Positions 57,342 through 64,000 of a stretch of 64,000 nt of DNA are shown here, piece by piece. Within the stretch, counting starts at the first letter, position 1, and each line of letters opens with the position of its first letter. The notes beneath the pieces were generated by a model. It did not search any database. It had not been told where the DNA came from and saw only the letters and a program-made list of their open reading frames with translations. The stretch spans positions 1,736,001-1,800,000 of the forward strand of contig CAVTBD010000002.1 in the NCBI GenBank assembly GCA_963732875.1. The letters are read 5' to 3'. The translations under genes were made by a program, and so were the position numbers. The DNA is from WHSO01 sp963732875. GTDB taxonomy: Bacteria; Pseudomonadota; Alphaproteobacteria; SMXQ01.

Positions 57342-58325
57342 ATGAAGAACATCCGCTCTCTGGCGATGGCCGCGGCCATGGCCGGCGGCTTCGTCGCGCC
57401 GGCCTTCGCCAACGACATGATCATCGGCTTCGGTCCGGGCGGCGGCTACGACCGCTGGGGCCGCACCGTCGCGCGTCACCTCGGCGACCACCTGCCCGGC
57501 AAGCCGAGCCTCGTCGCGAAGAACATGCCCGGCGCCGGCAGCCTCAAGGCCGCCAACTTCATCTACACCGTCGCCCCCAAGGACGGCTCCACGATCGCCA
57601 TCATCGCGCGCGACGCGGCACTCGGTCCGCTCACCGGCGTCAAGGGCGCGCAGCTCGACGCGCGTAAGTTCACCTGGCTCGGCAGCCCGACCAGCGAGAC
57701 CAACGTGTGCATCGCCTTCAAGGGCGCGCCGGTCCAGACCGTGCAGGACCTGTTCAAGAAGGAGCTGATCGTCGGCGATACCGGCGTCGGCACCGGCACC
57801 CACACCTACCCGGTGGTGCTCAAGGCGCTGCTCGGCATGAAGTTCAAGGTCGTCGGCGGCTACAAGAGCTCATCCGACGTGTTCCTCGCCATGGAGCGGG
57901 GCGAGATGCAGGGTATCTGCGAGAGCTACGACAGCGTCTCGGGCAAGCGCCCGAAGTGGATCCCGTCGGGCACCGTGAAGATCCTGTTCCAGGCGGCCCT
58001 CGAGCCCGACCCGGCGATCAAGGCGCCGTTCGTGTTCGACTTCGCCAAGACCGAGGAACAGAAGCAGGCGCTGACCTTCATCTACGCCGGCCAGAACATC
58101 GGCCGTCCGTTCGTCGCCCCCCCGGGCATGGCGGCGGACACTACCGCCACCCTGCGCAAGGCGTTCGACGAGACCATGAAGGACCCGGCGTTCCGGGCCG
58201 ATGCGAAGAAGCAGAAGCTCGACGTCGAGCCGGTGACCGGTGCCAGTCTGCTGGACATCATCACCAAGCTCTATGCCACGCCCCAGTCGGTCAGGGACAA
58301 GATCGCGAACATCCTGAAGAAGTAG
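57342..58325 (+). CDS. TctC-type solute-binding protein, shortened N-terminus
   Basis: A 327-residue secreted protein from the ATG at 57342 with signal peptide MKNIRSLAMAAAMAGGFVAPAFA. The mature part begins NDMIIGFGPGGGYDRWGRTV: compared with the other two paralogues it lacks the F-Y-x-G-K strand of about eight residues before the glycine loop. The rest (KNMPGAGSLKAANFIYTVAP, LYATPQSVRDKIANILKK) is normal, and it lacks the long lysine tail. It may be a variant binding site or an in-frame deletion. It is followed by its own terminator. Confidence 0.9.
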   Translation: MKNIRSLAMAAAMAGGFVAPAFANDMIIGFGPGGGYDRWGRTVARHLGDHLPGKPSLVAKNMPGAGSLKAANFIYTVAPKDGSTIAIIARDAALGPLTGVKGAQLDARKFTWLGSPTSETNVCIAFKGAPVQTVQDLFKKELIVGDTGVGTGTHTYPVVLKALLGMKFKVVGGYKSSSDVFLAMERGEMQGICESYDSVSGKRPKWIPSGTVKILFQAALEPDPAIKAPFVFDFAKTEEQKQALTFIYAGQNIGRPFVAPPGMAADTTATLRKAFDETMKDPAFRADAKKQKLDVEPVTGASLLDIITKLYATPQSVRDKIANILKK

Positions 58326-58348
58326 TCGCGGTCCAACGTAAATGCGCG

Positions 58349-58375
58349 AAGGGCGGCCCCACAGGGCCGCCCTTT
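58349..58375 (+). terminator. Intrinsic terminator after the third tctC gene
   Basis: An 11-bp perfect stem AAGGGCGGCCC (58349-58359) with GGGCCGCCCTT (58364-58374), loop CACA, followed by a T-rich stretch TTTCCGTTT including part of the stem. It lies 23 bases after the stop and opposite the end of the convergent aldolase gene. Confidence 0.85.
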
Positions 58376-58415
58376 CCGTTTGCGCGGACCGGGCCTTTTG
58401 CGCAGACCCGGCGCC

Positions 58416-59192
58416 CTATTGGCGGTAGGACGGGTCGAGGCTTTCGGCGAGCGCCAGCAGCGCCGGCCAGTCGCGCTCGCCCATGACGCGGCCGGGCCGA
58501 TAGAACTGCGCCGCGGTGCGCTCGCACGCCTCCTTCGACGGCAGGCTGTATTTCTGGTTGGAGGCCAGCACCTGCATCTGGGTCGCGCAGGCCTTCTCCA
58601 GGTGGTACATCAGATGAAACGCCTCGCCCAGGTTGGCGCCCGCGGTAACGAGGCCATGATTGCGCAGGATCAGGCACTTGAGGTCGCCGAGGTCCCGTAC
58701 CAGGCGCTCGCGCTCGTCGAGCTCGCGGGCGATGCCCTCGAAGTCGTGATAGCCGACATGGTTGTAGAAGCGCATCGCGCCCTGGTGCAGCGGTAGCAGG
58801 CCGCAGTCGAGGCACGACACCGCGACACCCGCCACCGTGTGGGTGTGCATCACCGCGAGCAGGTCGTGGCGCGCCATGTGGATGGCGCTGTGGATGACGA
58901 ACCCGGCGCGGTTGACCTCGTAGGGGGTCTCCTGCAGCACCTTGCCGTCGATGTCGATCTTGATCAGGCTCGACGCCGTCACCTGCTCGTACAGGAGTCC
59001 GTAGGGATTGACCAGGTACTGGTCCTGGGTGCCGGGCACGCGCAGCGAGATGTGGTTGTTGACGAGGTGAGTCCAGCCGAAATGGGAGGCGAGCCGGTAG
59101 GCGGCGGCGAGCTCGACCCGGGCGGTCCATTCCTCGGCACCGACGCGGTCGCGCAGCGAGGGTATCTCCTTGGGCAGCAGCAGGGCGGTCAT
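58416..59192 (-). CDS. Class II aldolase/adducin family protein
   Basis: A 258-residue protein. HFGWTHLVNNHISLRVPG near residue 37 is the N-terminal class II pattern; metal-binding histidines are in AVMHTHTVAGVAVS and the later LILRNHGLVTAG. Relatives with this exact layout occur in aromatic and furan acid pathways and can act as decarboxylases or aldolases on ring-derived keto acids. It is last of the leftward set amidohydrolase-VOC-aldolase. Confidence 0.9.
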   Translation of the reverse strand: MTALLLPKEIPSLRDRVGAEEWTARVELAAAYRLASHFGWTHLVNNHISLRVPGTQDQYLVNPYGLLYEQVTASSLIKIDIDGKVLQETPYEVNRAGFVIHSAIHMARHDLLAVMHTHTVAGVAVSCLDCGLLPLHQGAMRFYNHVGYHDFEGIARELDERERLVRDLGDLKCLILRNHGLVTAGANLGEAFHLMYHLEKACATQMQVLASNQKYSLPSKEACERTAAQFYRPGRVMGERDWPALLALAESLDPSYRQ

Positions 59193-59233
59193 GGCGGGGT
59201 CCCTCCGTTCTTGGCGTTCTTGATGTTGCGGGT

Positions 59234-59623
59234 TCAGGCGGTCACGTCGGTGATCTCGACGCCGTTGCTGTCGAGATCGTGGAAATAGATGTGCCGCCCG
59301 GGAAAGCTGCGGTGGTTCTGGGTGCCCGGCTGAAGCTCCTCGATGCCGCGTGCAACGATCATGTCGCGGGCCCGGTCGAATTCCTCCGGCGTGACGATGA
59401 AGGCGTGGTGGAAACGCGTTCCCCTGGGCCCGTTCGGCGCCACGTGCTCCGGGTTCTTGTAGAGCACGAAGTAGTCGCCGCCCGCCTTCATGAAAGCGAA
59501 GTGCTGGCTGACGCGCTCGATCTCGCAGCCGAGCAGCTCGGCGTAGAATTCCGATGCCTTGACGTGGTCGCGCACGGAGATGGTGAAATGCAGGATGCCC
59601 TTGCTGTGCAGGCCGTCGCTCAT
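59234..59623 (-). CDS. VOC (glyoxalase/extradiol dioxygenase fold) protein
   Basis: A 129-residue single VOC module from the ATG at 59623. Metal ligands are expected at the His of ILHFTISV, the HH of RFHHAFIV and the Glu of SNGVEITDV. One module of this size can form a dimer that works as a ring-cleaving dioxygenase, a lyase or an isomerase. Its place between amidohydrolase and aldolase genes supports a step in ring breakdown. Confidence 0.9.
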   Translation of the reverse strand: MSDGLHSKGILHFTISVRDHVKASEFYAELLGCEIERVSQHFAFMKAGGDYFVLYKNPEHVAPNGPRGTRFHHAFIVTPEEFDRARDMIVARGIEELQPGTQNHRSFPGRHIYFHDLDSNGVEITDVTA

Positions 59624-59670
59624 GGCCGTGTCCTCTTTCTGTTGTGCGCTGCTGATTTGCAGTCCGCCTG

Positions 59671-60721
59671 TCACGCCAGCCCGTAGAGCCGGGCCGGGTT
59701 GGTCTCGAGAATCTTCCTGGCCGAACTCCTTCGGCACGCTGCCATCGGAGGCGAGGCGCTTGAGCGCCTCGACCTCGGTCGCGGAATCGCGGTGGCCGTA
59801 GTCGGTGCCGATGACCAGGTTGTCGTCGCCGATCTCATCCAGCAGCCAGGCGAGATTATCGGTACGCTGGGTGGTGACGTAGAAATTGAGCCCCGCCATC
59901 GGATTCCTGGCCTGGTGGCCCTTGCGCGCGAGGCGCAGCCGCGCCTCGCCCAGCACATAGGGCACCCACTGGGCGCTGGTCTCGATGAAGCCCCAGCAGA
60001 GCTCCGGGAAGCGCGCCGGCACCTCTTCCTGCAGCAGGCTCGCGAACGAGCCGATCACCGGGAACTTGAAGGTCATCAGCGACGATACCGGCTGCAGCAG
60101 GTCGTGGTAGGCCTCGGCGCCGACGCCCGCGTGCAGACAGATCGGCAGGCCGAGCTCCTGGGCCATCTCGTAGAGCGGGAAGAAGTAGCGGTGCGACAGC
60201 AGCCGGTCGCATTCCATGCCGCGCATGAAGATGCCGCAGGCGCCGTTGGCCTTGCAGTACTCCAGCTCGGCGCGCACCTTGCCCGCGTCCACCAGCGACA
60301 GGAGCGGCGGCACCAGCACCCAGCGCAGGCGGTCCGGCGCCCGCTTCCAGATGTCGGCGAGCCAGCGGTTGTAGCTGCGCGCGAGCGCGAAATCGACGTC
60401 GGGCTCGCGCGTGATCGGGCGCAGGAACAGCGACGGGAACAGCACCTGCACGTCGATGCCGATCTCGTCCATGTGGGTCAGGCGCCGCGTGATGTCGCGC
60501 ATGTCGCGCGCTTCCGCCGGCACGTCCTTGCCGACGTTGTTGCGCGAGCACAGCTTGCCGTCGATGACCCAGTAGTCGGTGCGCTGGTTGGAGCGCACCG
60601 GCGCGCCGTCGTTGACGTCGCGCACGAAGATCTGCGGGCGGAACGCCTGCTCGTCCTCGCGCATGTAGGACCATGTGACGGGCGATTCGATGACGTGGGC
60701 GTCGGCGTCGATGGTGGCCAT
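59671..60721 (-). CDS. ACMSD-type amidohydrolase (one-base frameshift near the 3' end)
   Basis: From MATIDADAHVIESPVTWSYM at 60721. The D-x-H metal motif DADAH, CLHAGVGAEAYHD and the late aspartate in VIGTDYGHRDS are those of the amidohydrolase-2 (ACMSD) family, whose members decarboxylate or hydrate carboxylated rings and muconates. After KRLASDGSVPKEF an extra base at 59719-59722 breaks the frame; the proper end is ARKILETNPARLYGLA with stop at 59671. Without correction the frame would run on and fuse to the VOC protein, which is an artefact. About 349 residues. Confidence 0.9.
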
Positions 60722-60782
60722 GTGTCCTCCCCGCCCCGATTGTGATTTTTATGCCGGGACGCGCGACGGGGCATACCGCCGC

Positions 60783-60792
60783 ATTTGCAAAT
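60783..60792. promoter_or_regulatory. Palindrome ATTTGCAAAT in the divergent gap
   Basis: A perfect 10-bp palindrome in a short AT-rich island of the 277-bp gap (60722-60998) between the divergent amidohydrolase and cupin genes, about 60 bp from the amidohydrolase start. It suits a shared operator. Confidence 0.4.
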
Positions 60793-60928
60793 TTTAAAAC
60801 GGCTTTTCGGGCCGGACAAGCGCCCCGGACCGCCCCGCCTCCCTTGCCTCGCGGGGGCGCCGGTGGCACCATTGGCGCGCCCGGAAAACCGGGCCTTGGA
60901 GCAGGGTCGGTTCGGATTAACTCAATCT

Positions 60929-60964
60929 GAGCCGATCAGGCTCTAGGGGGCGCTCCGGCGCCCC
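60929..60964 (+). promoter_or_regulatory. Two consecutive hairpins in the leader of the cupin gene
   Basis: GAGCC-GATCA-GGCTC (60929-60943) is followed after three bases by GGGGCGC-TCCG-GCGCCCC (60947-60964), ending 34 bases before the ATG at 60999. No U-run follows. The pair may stabilise the mRNA or regulate translation. Confidence 0.4.
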
Positions 60965-60998
60965 GCCAACGACGAAGAACCCCTCGGGAGAACACGGA

Positions 60999-62231
60999 AT
61001 GCCCCACGACGAAGCCGCGAGCCACTGGCACGAGATCACCTCCACCGACAAGAAGGCCGGCCTCGGCACCTTCGCCACGCCTCAGATGCCCTACGACAAG
61101 TTCATGGAGGAGGAAGGCATCCCGGTCCACCGCGACATCGGCGTGCACCGCGTCCAGGACCTGCCCATGAAGCCGTGGAAGCGGCTCGGCGGCAAGGGCA
61201 GCTATATCCAACTTTACGGCACCGAGGGCCTGTGGGGCAGCTACGTGGTCGAGGTGCCGGGCGGCGGCGCGCTCAACGAGGAGAAGCACCTCTACGAGGA
61301 GCAGTACCTCGTGGTCGAGGGCCGCGGCACCACCGAGATCTGGCAGGAGGGCGGCAGGAAGCAGGTGTTCGAGTGGCAGAAGGGCTCGCTGTTCGCGATC
61401 CCGCTCAATACCCGCCACCGCATCATCAACGCGGCCTCGAGCCCGGCGATCCTGCTCGCGGGCACGTCGGCGCCCAATGCCATCAACCTCTATGGCAACA
61501 CCGACTTCATCTTCAACAATTCCTACGTGTTCCGCGACCGCTACGACGGCCAGGACGACTACTTCAAGCCGCGCGACGAGCTCGCTCCCGATCCGGTGCG
61601 CGGCCTCGCCATGCGGCGCACCAACATCATCCCAGACATCATGGAATGCGAGCTGCCGCTCGATAACCGGCGCTCGCCCGGCTACCGCCGCATCGAGCCG
61701 CACATGGCCGGCAACCGTTTCTACCTGTGGCTCGGCCAGCACGAGACCGGGCGCTATTCCAAGGCGCATTATCACGGCTCGGCGGCGGTGCTGATCTGCA
61801 TCAAGGGTAAGGGCTACACTTACACTTGGCCCAAGGAGCTCGGCCCGACCCCGTGGAAGGACGGCAAGGCCGATCAGGTCAGGCGCCAGGACTACGAGCC
61901 GGTCGGCATGGTCTCGGCCGCGCCCATGAGCGGCGACTGGTTCCACCAGCACTTCGGCATCTCCAAGGACCCGCTCAGGCTGACCGCCTGGTTCGGCCCC
62001 AACAATGCACGCGGGCGCAAGCCGGGCCTGCCGGGCGCCAAGCAGATCGACGCGGGTGCCATCGACATGCGCGCGGGCGGTAACGCGATCCCCTACGACA
62101 TGGAGGATCCCTACCTGCGCCAGGAATACGAGGAGACGCTCAAGGCCAACGGCGCGGCCCTGCGCATGGAGCCCGAGCTCTACGATCCCGACAACGAGAA
62201 GACCAAGGCCTGGGGCGCCGCCACGTTCTAG
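60999..62231 (+). CDS. Bicupin protein, likely dioxygenase-like
   Basis: A 410-residue protein with two cupin domains. The first has EEKHLYEEQYLVVEGRGTTE and PLNTRHRIINA, giving His/Glu/His ligands; the second has KAHYHGSAAVLICIKGKGYT and GDWFHQHFG. The order and length recall gentisate-type ring-cleaving dioxygenases, but the spacing differs and I cannot assign a substrate. It starts the rightward set cupin-FAD monooxygenase-SDR and is divergent from the amidohydrolase set. Confidence 0.88.
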   Translation: MPHDEAASHWHEITSTDKKAGLGTFATPQMPYDKFMEEEGIPVHRDIGVHRVQDLPMKPWKRLGGKGSYIQLYGTEGLWGSYVVEVPGGGALNEEKHLYEEQYLVVEGRGTTEIWQEGGRKQVFEWQKGSLFAIPLNTRHRIINAASSPAILLAGTSAPNAINLYGNTDFIFNNSYVFRDRYDGQDDYFKPRDELAPDPVRGLAMRRTNIIPDIMECELPLDNRRSPGYRRIEPHMAGNRFYLWLGQHETGRYSKAHYHGSAAVLICIKGKGYTYTWPKELGPTPWKDGKADQVRRQDYEPVGMVSAAPMSGDWFHQHFGISKDPLRLTAWFGPNNARGRKPGLPGAKQIDAGAIDMRAGGNAIPYDMEDPYLRQEYEETLKANGAALRMEPELYDPDNEKTKAWGAATF

Positions 62232-62257
62232 ACAAAGCAGCGCTTCCCCACCCTTGT

Positions 62258-62285
62258 CGCCCCCGCGGCTCACGCCCCGGGGGCG
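62258..62285. repeat. Hairpin between cupin and FAD monooxygenase genes
   Basis: CGCCCCCG (62258-62265) and CGGGGGCG (62278-62285) with a 12-base loop, in the 97-bp gap. No U-run. It may be a processing or attenuation site within the operon. Confidence 0.4.
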
Positions 62286-62328
62286 AAACGTGTTACACCA
62301 CTTGCGGGGAACCACGTAGGGGGATGCC

Positions 62329-63570
62329 ATGTCCGGAAACGAGGAAACCACAACCTGCTGTGTGGTCGGCGGCGGGCCGGCCGGGGTCATGCTCGGCCTG
62401 CTGCTGGCACGCGCGGGCGTCGACGTCACGGTGCTGGAGAAGCACGGCGACTTCCTCCGCGACTTCCGCGGCGACACCATCCACACCTCGACCATCGAGC
62501 TGATGGAAGACCTGGGCTGGGCCGATGAGTTCCTGGCCCTGCCCCATTTCAAGGAGCGCCGGCTGACGGCACGGGTCGGCGACGCTTCGCTCACCCTCGC
62601 CGACTTCGCCGCGCTGGGCGTGCGCCACCCCTATATCCTGTTCATGCCGCAGTGGGACTTCCTCGACTTCATGGTGGGTAAGGCCCGGGCCTATCCGGGC
62701 TTCCACCTCCACATGAACGCCGAAGCCGTGGACGTGGTGCGCGAGGGCGAGCGCACGGCGGGCGTGGTCTACCGCCGGAACGGCGAAACCCGGACCATCC
62801 GCGCCGACCTCACGGTCGCCTGCGACGGGCGCGGGTCGGCCATCCGCGCCGCCTGGGGCCTTGCGCCGCGCACCTTTGGCGCACCCATGGACGTGCTGTG
62901 GTTCCGCCTGCCGCGCCGCGAGAGCGACCAGGCCGAGACCGGCGGCCGGCTCCTGCGCGGGCGCATGATGGTGATGATCAACCGCGGCGACTACTGGCAG
63001 ATGGCCTATGTCATCGCCAAGGGATCGGGCGATGCGGTGCGTGCCCAGGGCCTCGACGCGTTCCGAGCCTCGGTCGCCGAGATCGCCGATTTCATGGAAC
63101 CCGCGCGCATGGCGGCCATCACGTCGTGGGACGAGGTCAAGACGCTGGTGGTCGAGGTCAACCGGCTCGACCGCTGGCACCGCCCCGGCCTGCTGCTGAT
63201 CGGCGATGCCGCCCATGCCATGTCGCCGATCGGCGGCGTCGGCGTGAACCTCGCGGTGCAGGATGCGGTCGCCGCCGCGCGCGCGCTGGCGCGGCCCCTG
63301 CGGGAGGGCAAGGTGACGGAATCCCACCTCGCCGCCGTGCAGCGGCGGCGCTGGCGCCCCACCGTCGTCACCCAGAAGCTCCAGCGCATCGCCCAGAAGC
63401 GCGTGATCGATTCGGTGCTGCACAGCGACAAGCCGCTGGCGCCGCCGTCGTGGCTGCCCTTGGCGCTCGCCCATTGGCCGCTCAAGCGGCTGGTGCCGCG
63501 CATGATCGGCTACGGGCTCCGGCCCGAGCATGTGGATTTTCCGGCGGCGCAGAGTCCGGGGCAACCATGA
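62329..63570 (+). CDS. FAD-dependent aromatic monooxygenase (PHBH fold)
   Basis: A 413-residue flavoprotein. The dinucleotide motif is VVGGGPAGVMLGLLLARAG, the DG motif ACDGRGSAIR, and the second FAD motif LLIGDAAHAMSPIGGVGVNLA, all of group A single-component hydroxylases that add a hydroxyl to aromatic rings using NAD(P)H. Next to a bicupin, an ACMSD-type amidohydrolase and an SDR this fits ring activation before cleavage. Its stop overlaps the SDR start. Confidence 0.92.
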   Translation: MSGNEETTTCCVVGGGPAGVMLGLLLARAGVDVTVLEKHGDFLRDFRGDTIHTSTIELMEDLGWADEFLALPHFKERRLTARVGDASLTLADFAALGVRHPYILFMPQWDFLDFMVGKARAYPGFHLHMNAEAVDVVREGERTAGVVYRRNGETRTIRADLTVACDGRGSAIRAAWGLAPRTFGAPMDVLWFRLPRRESDQAETGGRLLRGRMMVMINRGDYWQMAYVIAKGSGDAVRAQGLDAFRASVAEIADFMEPARMAAITSWDEVKTLVVEVNRLDRWHRPGLLLIGDAAHAMSPIGGVGVNLAVQDAVAAARALARPLREGKVTESHLAAVQRRRWRPTVVTQKLQRIAQKRVIDSVLHSDKPLAPPSWLPLALAHWPLKRLVPRMIGYGLRPEHVDFPAAQSPGQP

Positions 63571-64000
63571 CGGCGAAGACCGCGCTGGTCACCGGCGCCG
63601 CCAGCGGCATCGGCCGCGCCACCGCCGAACTGCTGCTGGCGCGCGGCTGGAACGTGGCCGCCGCCGACCGCGATGCCATCTCCATACCCGTGACCGCCAA
63701 CGAAGACCGTTTCCTCGCGCTCCGCTGCGACGTATCGGACGCGGACGACTGCCGCGCCGCGGTGGCCACCACCGTCGAGCGCTTCGGCGGCATGGACGCG
63801 CTGCTCCATTTCGCCGCGATCCACGCCACCGAAACCTGGCGCGAGCTCGATGCCGACATCTTCAACCGCGTGCTCGCCGTCAACGTCACGGGCTCGTTCC
63901 TGATGGCCCAGGCGGCGGGCGCGCACATGGCCGGGCATGGCGGCGGTGCCATCGTGCTGACCGGCTCGGGCTCGATCAACTCGTCGGGCGTCGGCGGCCA
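63567..64000 (+). CDS. Short-chain dehydrogenase/reductase, cut by window end
   Basis: The ATG at 63567 overlaps the monooxygenase stop (ATGA). The first 144 residues show the SDR cofactor motif TGAASGIGRATAELL, an acidic D in AAADRDA favouring NAD, and LAVNVTGSFLMAQ; the window ends within GSINSSGVGG, just at the catalytic serine and before the Y-x3-K motif. It probably oxidises a diol or alcohol intermediate in the same pathway. Confidence 0.9.
   Translation, partial: MTAKTALVTGAASGIGRATAELLLARGWNVAAADRDAISIPVTANEDRFLALRCDVSDADDCRAAVATTVERFGGMDALLHFAAIHATETWRELDADIFNRVLAVNVTGSFLMAQAAGAHMAGHGGGAIVLTGSGSINSSGVGG

Overview
The window is about 64 kb of GC-rich DNA with dense genes, short gaps and many 1-4 base stop/start overlaps. 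The gene content points to an alphaproteobacterium, probably near the Rhodospirillales: a CpdR-type receiver, a TIGR02302 protein, a DUF2125 protein, the block chaC/DUF2125/tyrC/hisC/chorismate mutase/metX/metW/methyltransferase/gloB, argH-lptM-lysA, ftsE-ftsX, the polyhydroxyalkanoate regulator PhaR, coq7 and a B12-dependent ribonucleotide reductase. This placement is by gene content only; no 16S gene is present.

Layout. 1-2.3 kb: 5' part of a HAMP-repeat sensor kinase, a stand-alone receiver, a perfect 14-bp inverted repeat, tRNA-Leu(CAA) and a CDGSH iron-sulfur protein. 2.4-9.1 kb: DOPA-dioxygenase-like gene, then a set of circularly permuted ATP-grasp, alpha-E, transglutaminase-like and Anbu (proteasome-like) genes, followed by YqaA-like, dsbB, coq7 and a GFA-family gene. 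9.1-18.1 kb: HNH nuclease, esterase, acyl-CoA dehydrogenase, HIG1 protein, cobalamin adenosyltransferase, MlaC-like protein, etfBA, 3-hydroxyacyl-CoA dehydrogenase, metallophosphoesterase and TlpA-like thioredoxin. 18.2-28.2 kb: argH-lptM-lysA, TIGR02302, cpdR, zinc-ribbon gene, ftsE-ftsX-ydcF-plsC. 28.2-31.9 kb: long leader with DnaA boxes and a good sigma70-type promoter, nrdJ, then a decayed lemA. 31.9-43.4 kb: chaC, DUF2125, an IS1380-like remnant, the aromatic amino acid and methionine genes, an orphan TctC-type binding protein, gloB, a GST, a DUF985 cupin and phaR. 43.4-55 kb: class III aminotransferase, a small unknown gene, asnB plus a glycosyltransferase, a porin-like protein, thioesterase, MFS transporter, hybrid histidine kinase and fadL. 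55-64 kb: an accessory catabolic region with two more TctC-type binding proteins, a phosphoesterase, class II aldolase, VOC protein, ACMSD-type amidohydrolase, bicupin protein, FAD monooxygenase and an SDR cut off by the window end. This last set looks like uptake and breakdown of an aromatic or carboxylated ring compound; the substrate cannot be read from sequence.

Two points affect how the window should be used. First, at least eleven otherwise intact, conserved genes carry one or two single-base indels (Anbu, GFA, acyl-CoA dehydrogenase, argH, plsC, nrdJ, hisC, one tctC, the aminotransferase, the hybrid kinase and the amidohydrolase). These look more like base-calling or assembly errors than decay. 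Three are the same event: an extra A turning TCGATTCG into TCGAATTCG. Second, lemA is different: it has several lesions and no C-terminal part, and looks truly degraded.
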